From assembly GCA_002713555.1 (NCBI GenBank), contig PATG01000107.1, forward strand, positions 1 through 16,128: a DNA stretch of 16,128 nucleotides, given 5' to 3'. The notes beneath the pieces were generated by a model, which saw only the letters and a list, made by a program, of their open reading frames with translations, was not told the origin of the DNA and ran no database searches. The DNA is from Planctomycetaceae bacterium. Lineage in GTDB: Bacteria; Planctomycetota; Planctomycetia; Pirellulales; Lacipirellulaceae. The translations under genes and the position numbers were made by a program. How positions within the stretch are numbered: the stretch's first letter is position 1; the number at the start of each line of letters is the position of its first letter. Below are positions 1-6,656 of the stretch, in pieces.

Positions 1-1
1 A

Positions 2-190
2 CTGCAAGTTCGAGTTGAGCATCTTGGCAAAGACGTAATCTGCCGCCACTGTGCCGGGAGATTCGAGGCCTTTGACGCTAGCTCAGGAGGCGTTCCACCC
101 TCGGAATCCAGTCTTTCATTGCTCGCTCGAGCCGAAGAATTGATCGATTCTGTTAATCAAGGTGGAAGTAGCTCGGTCGGCTCTATTTAA
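2..190 (+). CDS. C-terminal end of a protein with a Cys-x-x-Cys knuckle (partial)
   Basis: An open frame enters from the left edge and ends at TAA 188-190, giving 62 residues. The visible part starts LQVRVEHLGKDVICRHCAGR. This is a compact beta segment ending in CRHC, like the second half of a small zinc ribbon; the first Cys pair would lie off the window. A Gly/Ser/Pro linker and a short acidic helix (LLARAEELIDSV) follow, then a Gly/Ser-rich end. From memory, planctomycete signalling proteins often carry tails of the type V-x-x-x-x-L-G-K-x-V-x-C-x-H-C, but the main domain cannot be seen here, so no function is assigned. The gene converges on aroA, with about 150 bases between the two stops. 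The reading is supported by sensible composition and by the motif rather than by length. Confidence 0.6.
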   Translation: MQVRVEHLGKDVICRHCAGRFEAFDASSGGVPPSESSLSLLARAEELIDSVNQGGSSSVGSI

Positions 191-312
191 TGATGCCCTG
201 GTTCATGATGCCCTGGGTTTAATCAAGCGCTGGATGTTCAAGAAGCTTAGCCCCTCGACTTCTGCAATCGCAGGTTCTTTTTCGCATCGGCCACCTTCCA
301 AACCACCAGATA

Positions 313-337
313 CCGCAGTTCTGCGGGTTATGCTTTT
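313..337 (+). terminator. Weak hairpin with T-rich tail between convergent genes
   Basis: CCGCA (313-317) and TGCGG (322-326) form a 5-base-pair stem with a GTTC loop, followed on the plus strand by a T-rich stretch (GTTATGCTTTTCTAC). It sits downstream of the partial left-hand gene and 12 bases beyond the aroA stop. The stem is short and the T-run is interrupted, so this is only a candidate. A second, even weaker stem (CTGC/GCAG, 262-273) with TTCTTTTT behind it lies just upstream. Confidence 0.2.
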
Positions 338-1627
338 CTACTTTTGGGGCCGCCTAAGATCATCCAGGTCAGTAAAGAAATGGGGATATGTCTTGACCGT
401 GCAACCCGGGTCGCGAATCGTTACGCCTTCATGAACCAACCCGGCTACAGCAAAACTCATCGCCATGCGGTGGTCGTTGTACGTATCGATCTCAGCAGGC
501 ACCAGATGGCCAGGCACGATCTGCAAACCTTCTTCGTGTTCTGTGACTTGCGCACCAAGTTTGCGAAGCTCTGTAGCCACTGCGGCAATGCGGTCGGTTT
601 CTTTATGCCGTATGTGGGCTACCTGGCGTATGTTCGTTGGACCATCAGCAAATAACGCCACCACTGCCAGGGTTTGTACGGTGTCACTTATCGCATTCAT
701 GTCGACATCAATTCCTCGCAACGCACGCCCAACTACGGTGATACTGTTCTTCGCATACCGGACATCGCATCCCATTTCTCTCAGGCAATTCACAAATCCG
801 ACATCGCCTTGCAGACTTTGTTGGCTCAGTCCGGTAACAGTAACTTCGCCTCCAGTGACTGCTGCCGCCGCCCAAAAATAACTTGCCGCTGAGGCATCTG
901 GCTCAATTTCATATTCGCAGGCCTGGTAGCCAGCTTTAGCGGGTATCACAATTTGCGTGTAAGCTGAATCTGCCTGGGCACGAACCCCAAATGAATCCAT
1001 CACCGCCATTGTCATCGTCACATAGGGGACAGAAACCAGGGTACCGTCCACACAGAGCCTTACTTCCCGATCTGCATAAGGTGCTGCCATCAGCAGCCCG
1101 CTTAAGTACTGACTGGATAGATTGCCTCGAATCTTCGCTTCGCCACCTCGCAAACCATTGGCCACGACATCAACGGGAGGACAATTGTGGTCGTCTGCAC
1201 AATAGACCTCTGCTCCTAATAGTCGGAGTGCTTCAGCCAAATCCGAAATAGGCCGTTGTCGCATTCGTTCAATGCCATCCAGCCGGTAGGCGCCATTCCC
1301 TAGAGTGGCCAGAGCCGTCAGAAATCGGATGGTGGTTCCACTATTGCCGACAAAAATATCGGCCTGCCCGGCCGGAATGTTCCCGTCACAACCGTCGACT
1401 CTTAGCGTCTGCCCCGCGTCCTCTTGCTGAACATCTATACCAAAATCCTGCAAGCCCTTGATCATGACTTCTGTGTCTTCACTGACCAGCGCTCCACGAA
1501 GTGTCGATGTTCCCTGGGCAAGAGCAGCACAGACCAAGGCGCGGTTTGTGATGCTTTTTGAGCCTGGCGGACGCACCTTATGACAGATGGGTTCCTTAAC
1601 CGGATGTATCAATAGACGTTTCGTCAT
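338..1627 (-). CDS. aroA: 3-phosphoshikimate 1-carboxyvinyltransferase (EPSP synthase)
   Basis: This enzyme joins shikimate-3-phosphate and phosphoenolpyruvate to make EPSP, step six of the shikimate route to chorismate and aromatic amino acids; it acts in the cytosol. The 429 residues match the usual family length. Visible motifs in order: PPGSKSITNRAL (20-31, substrate-binding Lys/Ser), FVGNSGTTIR (92-101, PEP-binding loop), RMRQRPISDL (121-130), SSQYLSGLL (171-179), EPDASAASYF (242-251), catalytic Asp in NAISDTVQTLA (about D315), IRHKETDRI (339-347, Lys/Glu) and YNDHRMAM (383-390). The loop reads GNSGTTIRF, so Phe stands where E. coli has Pro101. The start is ATG at 1627; the upstream AAAAAAGATAA is only a weak ribosome site. 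No shikimate-pathway neighbours are present. It is divergent from the DUF3127 gene, and a strong hairpin lies 70-104 bases upstream. Confidence 0.97.
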   Translation of the reverse strand: MTKRLLIHPVKEPICHKVRPPGSKSITNRALVCAALAQGTSTLRGALVSEDTEVMIKGLQDFGIDVQQEDAGQTLRVDGCDGNIPAGQADIFVGNSGTTIRFLTALATLGNGAYRLDGIERMRQRPISDLAEALRLLGAEVYCADDHNCPPVDVVANGLRGGEAKIRGNLSSQYLSGLLMAAPYADREVRLCVDGTLVSVPYVTMTMAVMDSFGVRAQADSAYTQIVIPAKAGYQACEYEIEPDASAASYFWAAAAVTGGEVTVTGLSQQSLQGDVGFVNCLREMGCDVRYAKNSITVVGRALRGIDVDMNAISDTVQTLAVVALFADGPTNIRQVAHIRHKETDRIAAVATELRKLGAQVTEHEEGLQIVPGHLVPAEIDTYNDHRMAMSFAVAGLVHEGVTIRDPGCTVKTYPHFFTDLDDLRRPQK

Positions 1628-1696
1628 TTATCTTTTTTGCACCTAAGTCTGCATTAGAGGGTCTATTCTCAAAGAAACCTCGGAAAAAACCATTTT

Positions 1697-1731
1697 AACA
1701 TCCCAAAAGTTGGCATCTTTTGAGGGATGTT
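1697..1731 (-). promoter_or_regulatory. Strong hairpin in the aroA leader, possible attenuator
   Basis: AACATCCC (1697-1704) pairs with GGGATGTT (1724-1731), and the inner AAAAG (1705-1709) pairs with CTTTT (1717-1721). This gives 13 base pairs with a two-base GA bulge and a 7-base loop. Read toward aroA, the stem is followed by AAAATGG and then six Ts, so the T-run is offset from the stem and the hairpin is not a textbook terminator. It lies 70-104 bases before the aroA ATG. It could be a leader attenuator, a terminator for an upstream transcript, or a protein-binding site. The pairing is seen directly; the role is inferred. Confidence 0.4.
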
Positions 1732-2130
1732 TCTCTATCTCTTGCCAAATCCGAATCTTTCCAACACGAGAATTCTATTCAACCCAAAACTCACAACTCT
1801 CCTACTAGCTTAACTGAGTCAACTATCAGTCATTGTGTGGCAACAAACGAATTTAGAAATCGGTTCTAGTCTAACAGATAAGAGACTCTCCAACATACCC
1901 GACTCGGGAAGACGAGGCTCCTGCCAAGTTGGAAACCGGCACCAGCACAGCCGCAGAGTAGGCCAAAGCGAAGCGTCGGCCCTTCCTGAATACTGGAACA
2001 CGGTTGGTTGTGCTGATAAACGCTGCTGATAATTGTTTCATCTCGGTTATTTATCTTCTTACCAAGAACCGTTACCATGGCTTAACCTGTGCCATCCGCT
2101 CCAGAGAACTCCATGAAGGATCTATAAATT
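1732..2130. other. Gene-free divergent gap, rich in short palindromes
   Basis: No convincing gene was found here. Three odd-centred palindromes occur within about 50 bases: GAGACTCTC (1882-1890), CCCGACTCGGG (1898-1908) and CCAAGTTGG (1924-1932). Further on, CAGCACAGCC (1943-1952) pairs over 10 base pairs, one of them G-U, with GGTTGTGCTG (2006-2015), enclosing a 53-base loop that contains two GGCC boxes. This suggests a folded RNA, the 5' leader of the DUF3127 gene, or an eroded intergenic repeat. It does not fold as a tRNA. The DUF3127 ribosome site AAGGA is at 2116-2120. Confidence 0.35.
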
Positions 2131-2508
2131 ATGAGTGATGCAAAAGTGCGAGGTGTCGTCCACCTGATTGAAGAAACGAAAACTTATGGACAAAAAGGGT
2201 TTCGCAAGCGACTCTTGGTCCTGGAACAGGACAATGGCCGGTTTACGAATTATATTCCCGTTGAATTTGTTCAAGATAGTTGCGACAGCGCAGATGACTT
2301 GAACGTTGGAGATGAAGTTGAAATCACCTACCGTCTCAATGGCCGCAAGTGGCAACGTGATGCGAATAGCGAGGTCAAGTTCTTTCTCAACGCCGAAGCG
2401 CTCAGTTTTGATGTGGTGGGCAAACAAAACCCAGGAGCATCGGGGGCCGTCTCTTCCGCCAACGATGCCTTCCAAGAAGCCATCGATGACGACGAAGTTC
2501 CGTTCTAG
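2131..2508 (+). CDS. DUF3127-family protein with an SSB-like acidic C-terminal tip
   Basis: This is a 125-residue soluble protein with no signal peptide or membrane segment. Residues 1-95 show alternating beta strands (VRGVVHLIEETKTYG, FRKRLLVLEQDNGR, YIPVEFVQD, VGDEVEITYRLNGRKWQ, VKFFLNAEALSFDVV), which I recognise as the DUF3127 pattern. It resembles a small OB fold, with the family's typical strand-plus-charged-loop rhythm. A flexible Gly/Ser/Ala linker (about 97-112) leads to a final DDDEVPF. That end strongly resembles the DFDDDIPF tip of bacterial SSB, which docks repair and replication proteins. The family has no assigned function; a nucleic-acid or SSB-network role is my inference. 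The start is ATG 2131 with AAGGA ten bases upstream. The gene converges on the secA-like gene with a shared hairpin after the stop. Confidence 0.88.
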   Translation: MSDAKVRGVVHLIEETKTYGQKGFRKRLLVLEQDNGRFTNYIPVEFVQDSCDSADDLNVGDEVEITYRLNGRKWQRDANSEVKFFLNAEALSFDVVGKQNPGASGAVSSANDAFQEAIDDDEVPF

Positions 2509-2510
2509 CC

Positions 2511-2536
2511 CGGGATAGTTCCTGCCGATTATCCCG
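2511..2536. terminator. Shared hairpin between convergent DUF3127 and secA-like genes
   Basis: CGGGATA (2511-2517) and TATCCCG (2530-2536) form a perfect 7-base-pair stem around a 12-base loop. It starts two bases after the DUF3127 stop and covers the stop codon of the opposing secA-like gene (2529-2531). No T-run follows on either strand, so it would act as a Rho-independent terminator only weakly, but its position between two convergent stops suggests 3'-end definition for both transcripts. Confidence 0.4.
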
Positions 2537-4472
2537 CAGTATCCAGATAAGGATCCTGACCCATTTGACGCTGAACTTTTTGACGCTCTTTTTCGTGATA
2601 CAGTAGCACTTTACGGTCACGAAAATGACGCCGCTCAACGCGACGCTGGGCTTTACGAAACAATGTCTCCAGGCCGCGCATGGGGCCTTCCGCCGACAAA
2701 CCTCTCTTCTCTAAAGATTCTGCTTTCTTCGGCCCTAGACCAAGCAGCAGAATCTCATCGTCCAATGCCAGAAACTGACGGTAGGTACCCGGATCTCCTT
2801 GGCGACCACAACGACCTATCAGCTGACGGTCGATGCGCTGCGCTTCGTGGAGTTCGGTACAAATGACGTGCAATCCACCCAACTCAGAAACGTCGTCTCC
2901 AAGTTTAATATCCGTTCCGCGTCCTGCCATATTCGTTGCGACCGTCACCTTACCCCGCTGACCGGCTTGCTGGACTATCTCGGCCTCCTGTGCAATATGT
3001 CGCGCATTGAGAACGACAGGTTCCATACCATGCTCTTGAAGCAATTGGGCCAAATGTTCGCTTTTATCAATCGAACGTGTGCCAATTAGAACCGGACGAT
3101 CTTTTTCGTGTTGCTGCACCACGTCTTCTACAACCGCTGCCCACTTCTGATCACTCGTACCAAATACGCGTGTCCGCAATTGCTCGCGAATCGGCGGCCG
3201 ATTGGTAGGAATTGGCAGCACGTGGACTTCATAAATTTTCGACAACTCCCTACGACTACTTGAAGCTGTACCGGTCATCCCAGCAAGACGCGCATAGCGC
3301 AGAAACAAATCTTGAATTGTAATCCGGGCTGCCTGGTTTGTCGCAAATGTTATTTCGACACCTTCCTGAGCCTCGACTGCCTGGTGGATACCCGCGCGCC
3401 ATTTGCGACCTTCTGCCAGTCGTCCCGTAAATTCGTCGACGATAACAATCTCATCATCACGTACCACATACTGGCGATCGATAAACATTTCTCGTGCCAC
3501 CTTAATGGCCCGCTGAACGTATTCGTAAATGGTTGACAGGGGCAAACGATCCATGGCGCTTGGCTTAGAAAGAGAACGTACTTTTTGGCGTCCTTCCAAA
3601 GTCAATTCCAGGATGCGATCATCATGATCGTATTCGTAGTCGTCGAATTCCAGAAATTCATCGCGCACTTTAGCGGCCCAATTGTAGGCCTCAGCAGCGA
3701 TTTCTTCGTCCTCACCTGGCAACGCACTAATGATCAGCGGCGTACGGGCTTCGTCGATGAGAATACTGTCTGCTTCATCGACCAACATAAAGTGCAATCC
3801 CCGCTGCACTGGCTCGTCGCTTCCTTCACTTCCCGAAACCCCCAACATTTGACCAAAGAGGTCTTTATTACCTTCGCTGAGAGTGCGGTTCAATAATCTG
3901 TCGCGAAGAAAATCAAAGCCCATTTCATTGGCCGTGCCGTAGGTAATATCCGCCTGGTAGGCCTTGCGGCGCTCAGGTTGAGGCTGCCGGCTTTGTATAA
4001 TCCCGATTTTTAAACCCAAAGCCGTGTAGAGAGGTTTCATCCACTCGGCATCACGCCGCGCCAGGTAGTCGTTCACCGTTGCCAGATGGGCGCCTCTTCC
4101 ATCAAGGGCTGCCAGATAGAGGGGCAGGGTCGCTGTGAGCGTTTTCCCTTCGCCCGTTTGCATTTCAACGATCGAACGGTGGTGCATCGCAGCGCCGCCC
4201 AGCATTTGGACATCAAAATGGCGCATGTTGAGAGTGCGCCGTCCCGCTTCGCGCACAAGAGCAAATGCTTCAACTAACAATCTGTTTAATGATTCGCCAC
4301 TGCGAGCGCGGTACCGGAGACCTAAGCTCGTTTTACGCAAATCATAATCTGAGAGCTTCTGCAAATCGGGCTCGAGTGCAGCAATTTTTGACAGATACGC
4401 TCCACAGCGGGCTAACGGGTCACCCATCACCGCCCGTATATGTTGGCCAAGTCCACTCGGTATTCTCGACAC
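2529..4472 (-). CDS. Short SecA-like ATPase lacking the C-terminal translocation domains
   Basis: This is a SecA-family DEAD motor. Numbered from the chosen start (647 aa), it shows the N-terminal EAFALVREAGRR helix, HFDVQMLGG (86-94), Walker A TGEGKT (106-111), DEAD box (232-235) in LVDEADSILIDEARTPLI, a preprotein-crosslinking insert (about 218-352), MTGTA (399-403), NMAGRGTDIKLG (514-525) and GRCGRQGDPG (553-562). Both nucleotide-binding folds are intact. The chain stops soon after the first helical-scaffold segment (AQRRVERRHFRDRKVLLYHE) and ends MGQDPYLDTAG. Housekeeping SecA (about 900 aa in E. coli) continues with the helical wing, two-helix finger and zinc-binding tail; all are absent. 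The stop looks natural, not decayed. The gene is therefore an accessory SecA-like protein, not the essential secA; its substrate is unknown. Start choice: GTG 4472 has AGGGA six bases upstream. Alternatives are TTG 4523 (664 aa) and ATG 4427 (632 aa). Confidence 0.9.
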   Translation of the reverse strand: MSRIPSGLGQHIRAVMGDPLARCGAYLSKIAALEPDLQKLSDYDLRKTSLGLRYRARSGESLNRLLVEAFALVREAGRRTLNMRHFDVQMLGGAAMHHRSIVEMQTGEGKTLTATLPLYLAALDGRGAHLATVNDYLARRDAEWMKPLYTALGLKIGIIQSRQPQPERRKAYQADITYGTANEMGFDFLRDRLLNRTLSEGNKDLFGQMLGVSGSEGSDEPVQRGLHFMLVDEADSILIDEARTPLIISALPGEDEEIAAEAYNWAAKVRDEFLEFDDYEYDHDDRILELTLEGRQKVRSLSKPSAMDRLPLSTIYEYVQRAIKVAREMFIDRQYVVRDDEIVIVDEFTGRLAEGRKWRAGIHQAVEAQEGVEITFATNQAARITIQDLFLRYARLAGMTGTASSSRRELSKIYEVHVLPIPTNRPPIREQLRTRVFGTSDQKWAAVVEDVVQQHEKDRPVLIGTRSIDKSEHLAQLLQEHGMEPVVLNARHIAQEAEIVQQAGQRGKVTVATNMAGRGTDIKLGDDVSELGGLHVICTELHEAQRIDRQLIGRCGRQGDPGTYRQFLALDDEILLLGLGPKKAESLEKRGLSAEGPMRGLETLFRKAQRRVERRHFRDRKVLLYHEKERQKVQRQMGQDPYLDTAG

Positions 4473-4667
4473 GCTAATCCCTATCCACCTGAAGAAGCAC
4501 CCAGTGACATTGTAGCACTCCAACGGTACCTAAACACAGGACCTGGCTGGACGAATAACACAAAAGGGGAGTACGGAGATAAGGGCGCGAAAAAACAGGC
4601 CTGGACCGTACCATCTGTGAAAATCTACGTTCTGTTCCCGGGTGCATTCAGAGAGAGTGTTCCCATC

Positions 4668-5702
4668 CTATATCTGTTGTCGCTGCACAATCGAAACCGT
4701 GTAAATGGGAGCAAACATCTGGCTACTGGTGCCACGCGAATGCAGTCGACCACGTAATTGCACATGCTCGCCCGGACGTACACCACCCAGAACTTGTGGG
4801 TTTGCTATTAAAACGCTGCCGCCAAATTGATCCGGACTTTGCTGAATGGGAATATAACGCAGCTTCCATTGATTGGTTGCCTCTGAGTATTCCAATTGCC
4901 CACGTACCCATTGGAAGTTGGCGTCGTGACCAAATCGACCATCCGATTCTCGAGTAGGACCAAAACCACCACTAGAAGCCTGGCTCCCTGTGGGGCGCGA
5001 TGCAGACCGGTTGAGACTGCTTCCTTGCGGACGGAAACCGTCATGCGAGACCTTTGGTGTAGAACTATCCGGATTGGACACATGCCCCGGCGGCAAAGCA
5101 CGCAATCGTACTGGACGCGGATCTTGCACCGGCACCTGATAGCTTGTTAGCTGCTCTGGGTAAGTCTGGCTGGGCAGAACGGTCGCACCATGACCAAATG
5201 GGGACACAGGATTTTGGATGCCGCCGAGCGTTGCACTCGTTGGTGCCGTGTATTGCGAATCTCCACTTTGCGGTACAGAATCAGGATTGGACGTTTGTGC
5301 AAAACGTAGATTCTGTTCGTCCGCTTGCACACGCACTGGCTCTTCGCCTAAGTTCACAATGAGCCCGGAGGGATTCTCTGCTTGAACCGGGCGAACGGTT
5401 CCTCTAGATCCCTGGAAACCCGATCCCGCCTGGGGTGGAGCATTCCAGCCACCCGGCGGCACCACTTGAGACCCGGGAGGCACATAATTTGGCTGCGCGG
5501 TTGGCGGCACCACAACGGGAGAATTGGGCAAAGAATCACCCGGATAGTAGGGCTGTGCAGTACCAGGCACGAGCGCACGCGTGGTCGGTGGTGGCACTCG
5601 ATCTGGGGCTAAAAAAGGGTTGGTTAGCGAAGCAGTTTGCGTACGACAACCACAGAGCATTGCAAGAAGACTAAGAGCCAGAGTCGGGCAAATGCACCGC
5701 AT
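4668..5702 (-). CDS. Lipoprotein with long disordered linker and C-terminal beta domain
   Basis: This predicted lipoprotein of 344 residues has no assigned function. The N-terminus MRCICPTLALSLLAMLCGC has a hydrophobic core and an L-C-G-C lipobox, so Cys19 would be lipidated after signal cleavage. Residues about 20-255 are low-complexity and rich in Pro, Gly, Ser, Gln and Asn, with phrases such as VPPTAQPNYVPPGSQVVPPG; this part is likely disordered. The end (about 263-343) is a compact beta-rich domain: WVRGQLEYSEATNQWKLRYI, then GGSVLIANP and GEHVQLRGRL. It looks like an OB-type or similar small barrel. I recognise the style from planctomycete envelope proteins but no named family. The start is ATG 5702, with AAGGA eight bases upstream; GTG 5720 and ATG 5708 are also in frame. 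A sigma-70-like promoter lies 55-82 bases upstream. The secA-like gene follows on the same strand after about 200 bases. Confidence 0.75.
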   Translation of the reverse strand: MRCICPTLALSLLAMLCGCRTQTASLTNPFLAPDRVPPPTTRALVPGTAQPYYPGDSLPNSPVVVPPTAQPNYVPPGSQVVPPGGWNAPPQAGSGFQGSRGTVRPVQAENPSGLIVNLGEEPVRVQADEQNLRFAQTSNPDSVPQSGDSQYTAPTSATLGGIQNPVSPFGHGATVLPSQTYPEQLTSYQVPVQDPRPVRLRALPPGHVSNPDSSTPKVSHDGFRPQGSSLNRSASRPTGSQASSGGFGPTRESDGRFGHDANFQWVRGQLEYSEATNQWKLRYIPIQQSPDQFGGSVLIANPQVLGGVRPGEHVQLRGRLHSRGTSSQMFAPIYTVSIVQRQQI

Positions 5703-5756
5703 CGGCATTATCCTTTCCACCCCTGGAAACTTTGATTACATTCCGACAAGGTGCGG

Positions 5757-5784
5757 ATAATAGCGAACTGACAGGACGTGTCCA
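5757..5784 (-). promoter_or_regulatory. Sigma-70-like promoter of the lipoprotein gene
   Basis: On the minus strand a TGGACA box (5779-5784) and a TATTAT box (5757-5762) are 16 bases apart. Each matches the consensus at five of six positions. Transcription would begin near 5750, leaving a leader of about 48 bases that contains the AAGGA site used by the ATG at 5702. Confidence 0.45.
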
Positions 5785-5951
5785 GCCCGGATATTTCAAC
5801 CATTTTGTTGCTAGGCGCCAAGGTATGTACAGCGCTAGTGCTACTCTCTGAAGAAAGACAGAAATCGCATGGTAGCAGTATAAAAAAACAGCCAGACAAT
5901 TGCTAGCAACCGCTTGACTACAGATTGCATAGCTTGCCCAACGGACACTTG

Positions 5952-6392
5952 CTAGCGTGCAGCAGAAGCCAAAGAAACGTGTTCTTTGACATAAGGATTG
6001 AGGACCAGCAATGGCTGAGGACCATTTGCTCGTGTCACCTTATCTGGTTTTGCTTCCGTTTCCTCAGCTGAGACCGGCTTCACATAAGGATTCGATATCT
6101 CAACTGCCTGAGGGGACTCCACCAATTCGGGAGTTGTATATCCCGGTGGATAGGCAAACGGGCTATATCCGTATGTTCTTGGCACGGGAGCACTGTAGTA
6201 AACTGGAGGGAACGCAGCATAATAAGGCACGTTTTGTGCCAGTACTCCATAGAGTCGACCTACGTCCCAGGCGCCGTAACCGCCTACAAAACCACAACCG
6301 CCGTTCAAGCCATACTGCGCTTGTACTGAGCTTGTATCAATCGTTGTAAAAGCAAAAGCTGCCAATAACACTAAACCGTATCGAGCATGCAT
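5952..6392 (-). CDS. Small secreted Tyr/Gly/Pro-rich protein with two NPYVK motifs
   Basis: This protein of 146 residues has a signal peptide (MHARYGLVLLAAFAFTTIDT, with likely cleavage after SVQA, residue 25). The mature part begins QYGLNGGCGFVGGYGAWD, then VPYYAAFPPVYYSAPVPRTY and SPFAYPPGYTTPE, so it is dense in Tyr, Pro and Gly. Two NPYVK motifs follow (about 101-105 and 132-136), separated by an acidic-to-basic linker. Similar short exported proteins with VYYS.PVPRTYGYSPFAYPP blocks seem common in Pirellulales (from memory), but no function is known. A structural or envelope role is only a guess. The start is ATG 6392, with AAGAGG nine bases upstream; the longer TTG frame to 6413 lacks its own ribosome site. 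The gene is transcribed alone or with neighbours on the same strand; gaps on both sides are about 250 bases. Confidence 0.7.
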   Translation of the reverse strand: MHARYGLVLLAAFAFTTIDTSSVQAQYGLNGGCGFVGGYGAWDVGRLYGVLAQNVPYYAAFPPVYYSAPVPRTYGYSPFAYPPGYTTPELVESPQAVEISNPYVKPVSAEETEAKPDKVTRANGPQPLLVLNPYVKEHVSLASAAR

Positions 6393-6586
6393 CTCTGTGT
6401 ACCTCTTATCCAATTAGTCCTTGTATTAGCGCAGTACGCAAGGAGAAAAACAGCCTCTATCTCCAGGCTAATTGGGGGTGTCTTCTTTCGCAAGAAAACT
6501 CCATAAAAGGACCGGAAACAAAGGTGTTTTCTGCTGAAAACCAAGCCTCAGACTGCAAATCACCTCAGACAACCAGATAAATGACA

Positions 6587-6619
6587 GCGGTCTGGCAGAC
6601 ACGCACCATGCCTGACCGC
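6587..6619 (-). terminator. Hairpin downstream of the M13 peptidase gene
   Basis: GCGGTC (6587-6592) pairs with GACCGC (6614-6619). After a T-T mismatch, GGCA (6594-6597) pairs with TGCC (6609-6612), giving ten base pairs in total with an 11-base loop. It lies 38 bases beyond the peptidase stop. On the minus strand it is followed by TGTCATTTATCT, which is only moderately T-rich. This is a plausible terminator or RNA-stabilising 3' hairpin. Confidence 0.4.
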
Positions 6620-6656
6620 AGCAAGTCATAAGGGCTGCTAAGACCTACCAGGCATT

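Noticed and set aside
190..216. Direct repeat of ATGATGCCCTGG with a 15-base period
   Set aside because: Only two short copies next to a stop codon; no array or element could be supported.
162..434. Plus-strand 90-codon frame overlapping the left partial gene and the aroA end
   Set aside because: It overlaps the better-supported left-hand frame and antisense aroA, and its composition is not protein-like.
1882..2015. tRNA, tmRNA or SRP RNA in the aroA/DUF3127 gap
   Set aside because: No cloverleaf, no CCA end and no conserved SRP or tmRNA signature could be found; only generic pairing is visible.
4590..4640. Possible terminator for the lipoprotein gene (T6 on the minus strand at 4590-4595)
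   Set aside because: The preceding sequence forms no stem longer than about four base pairs, so the T-run alone is not enough.
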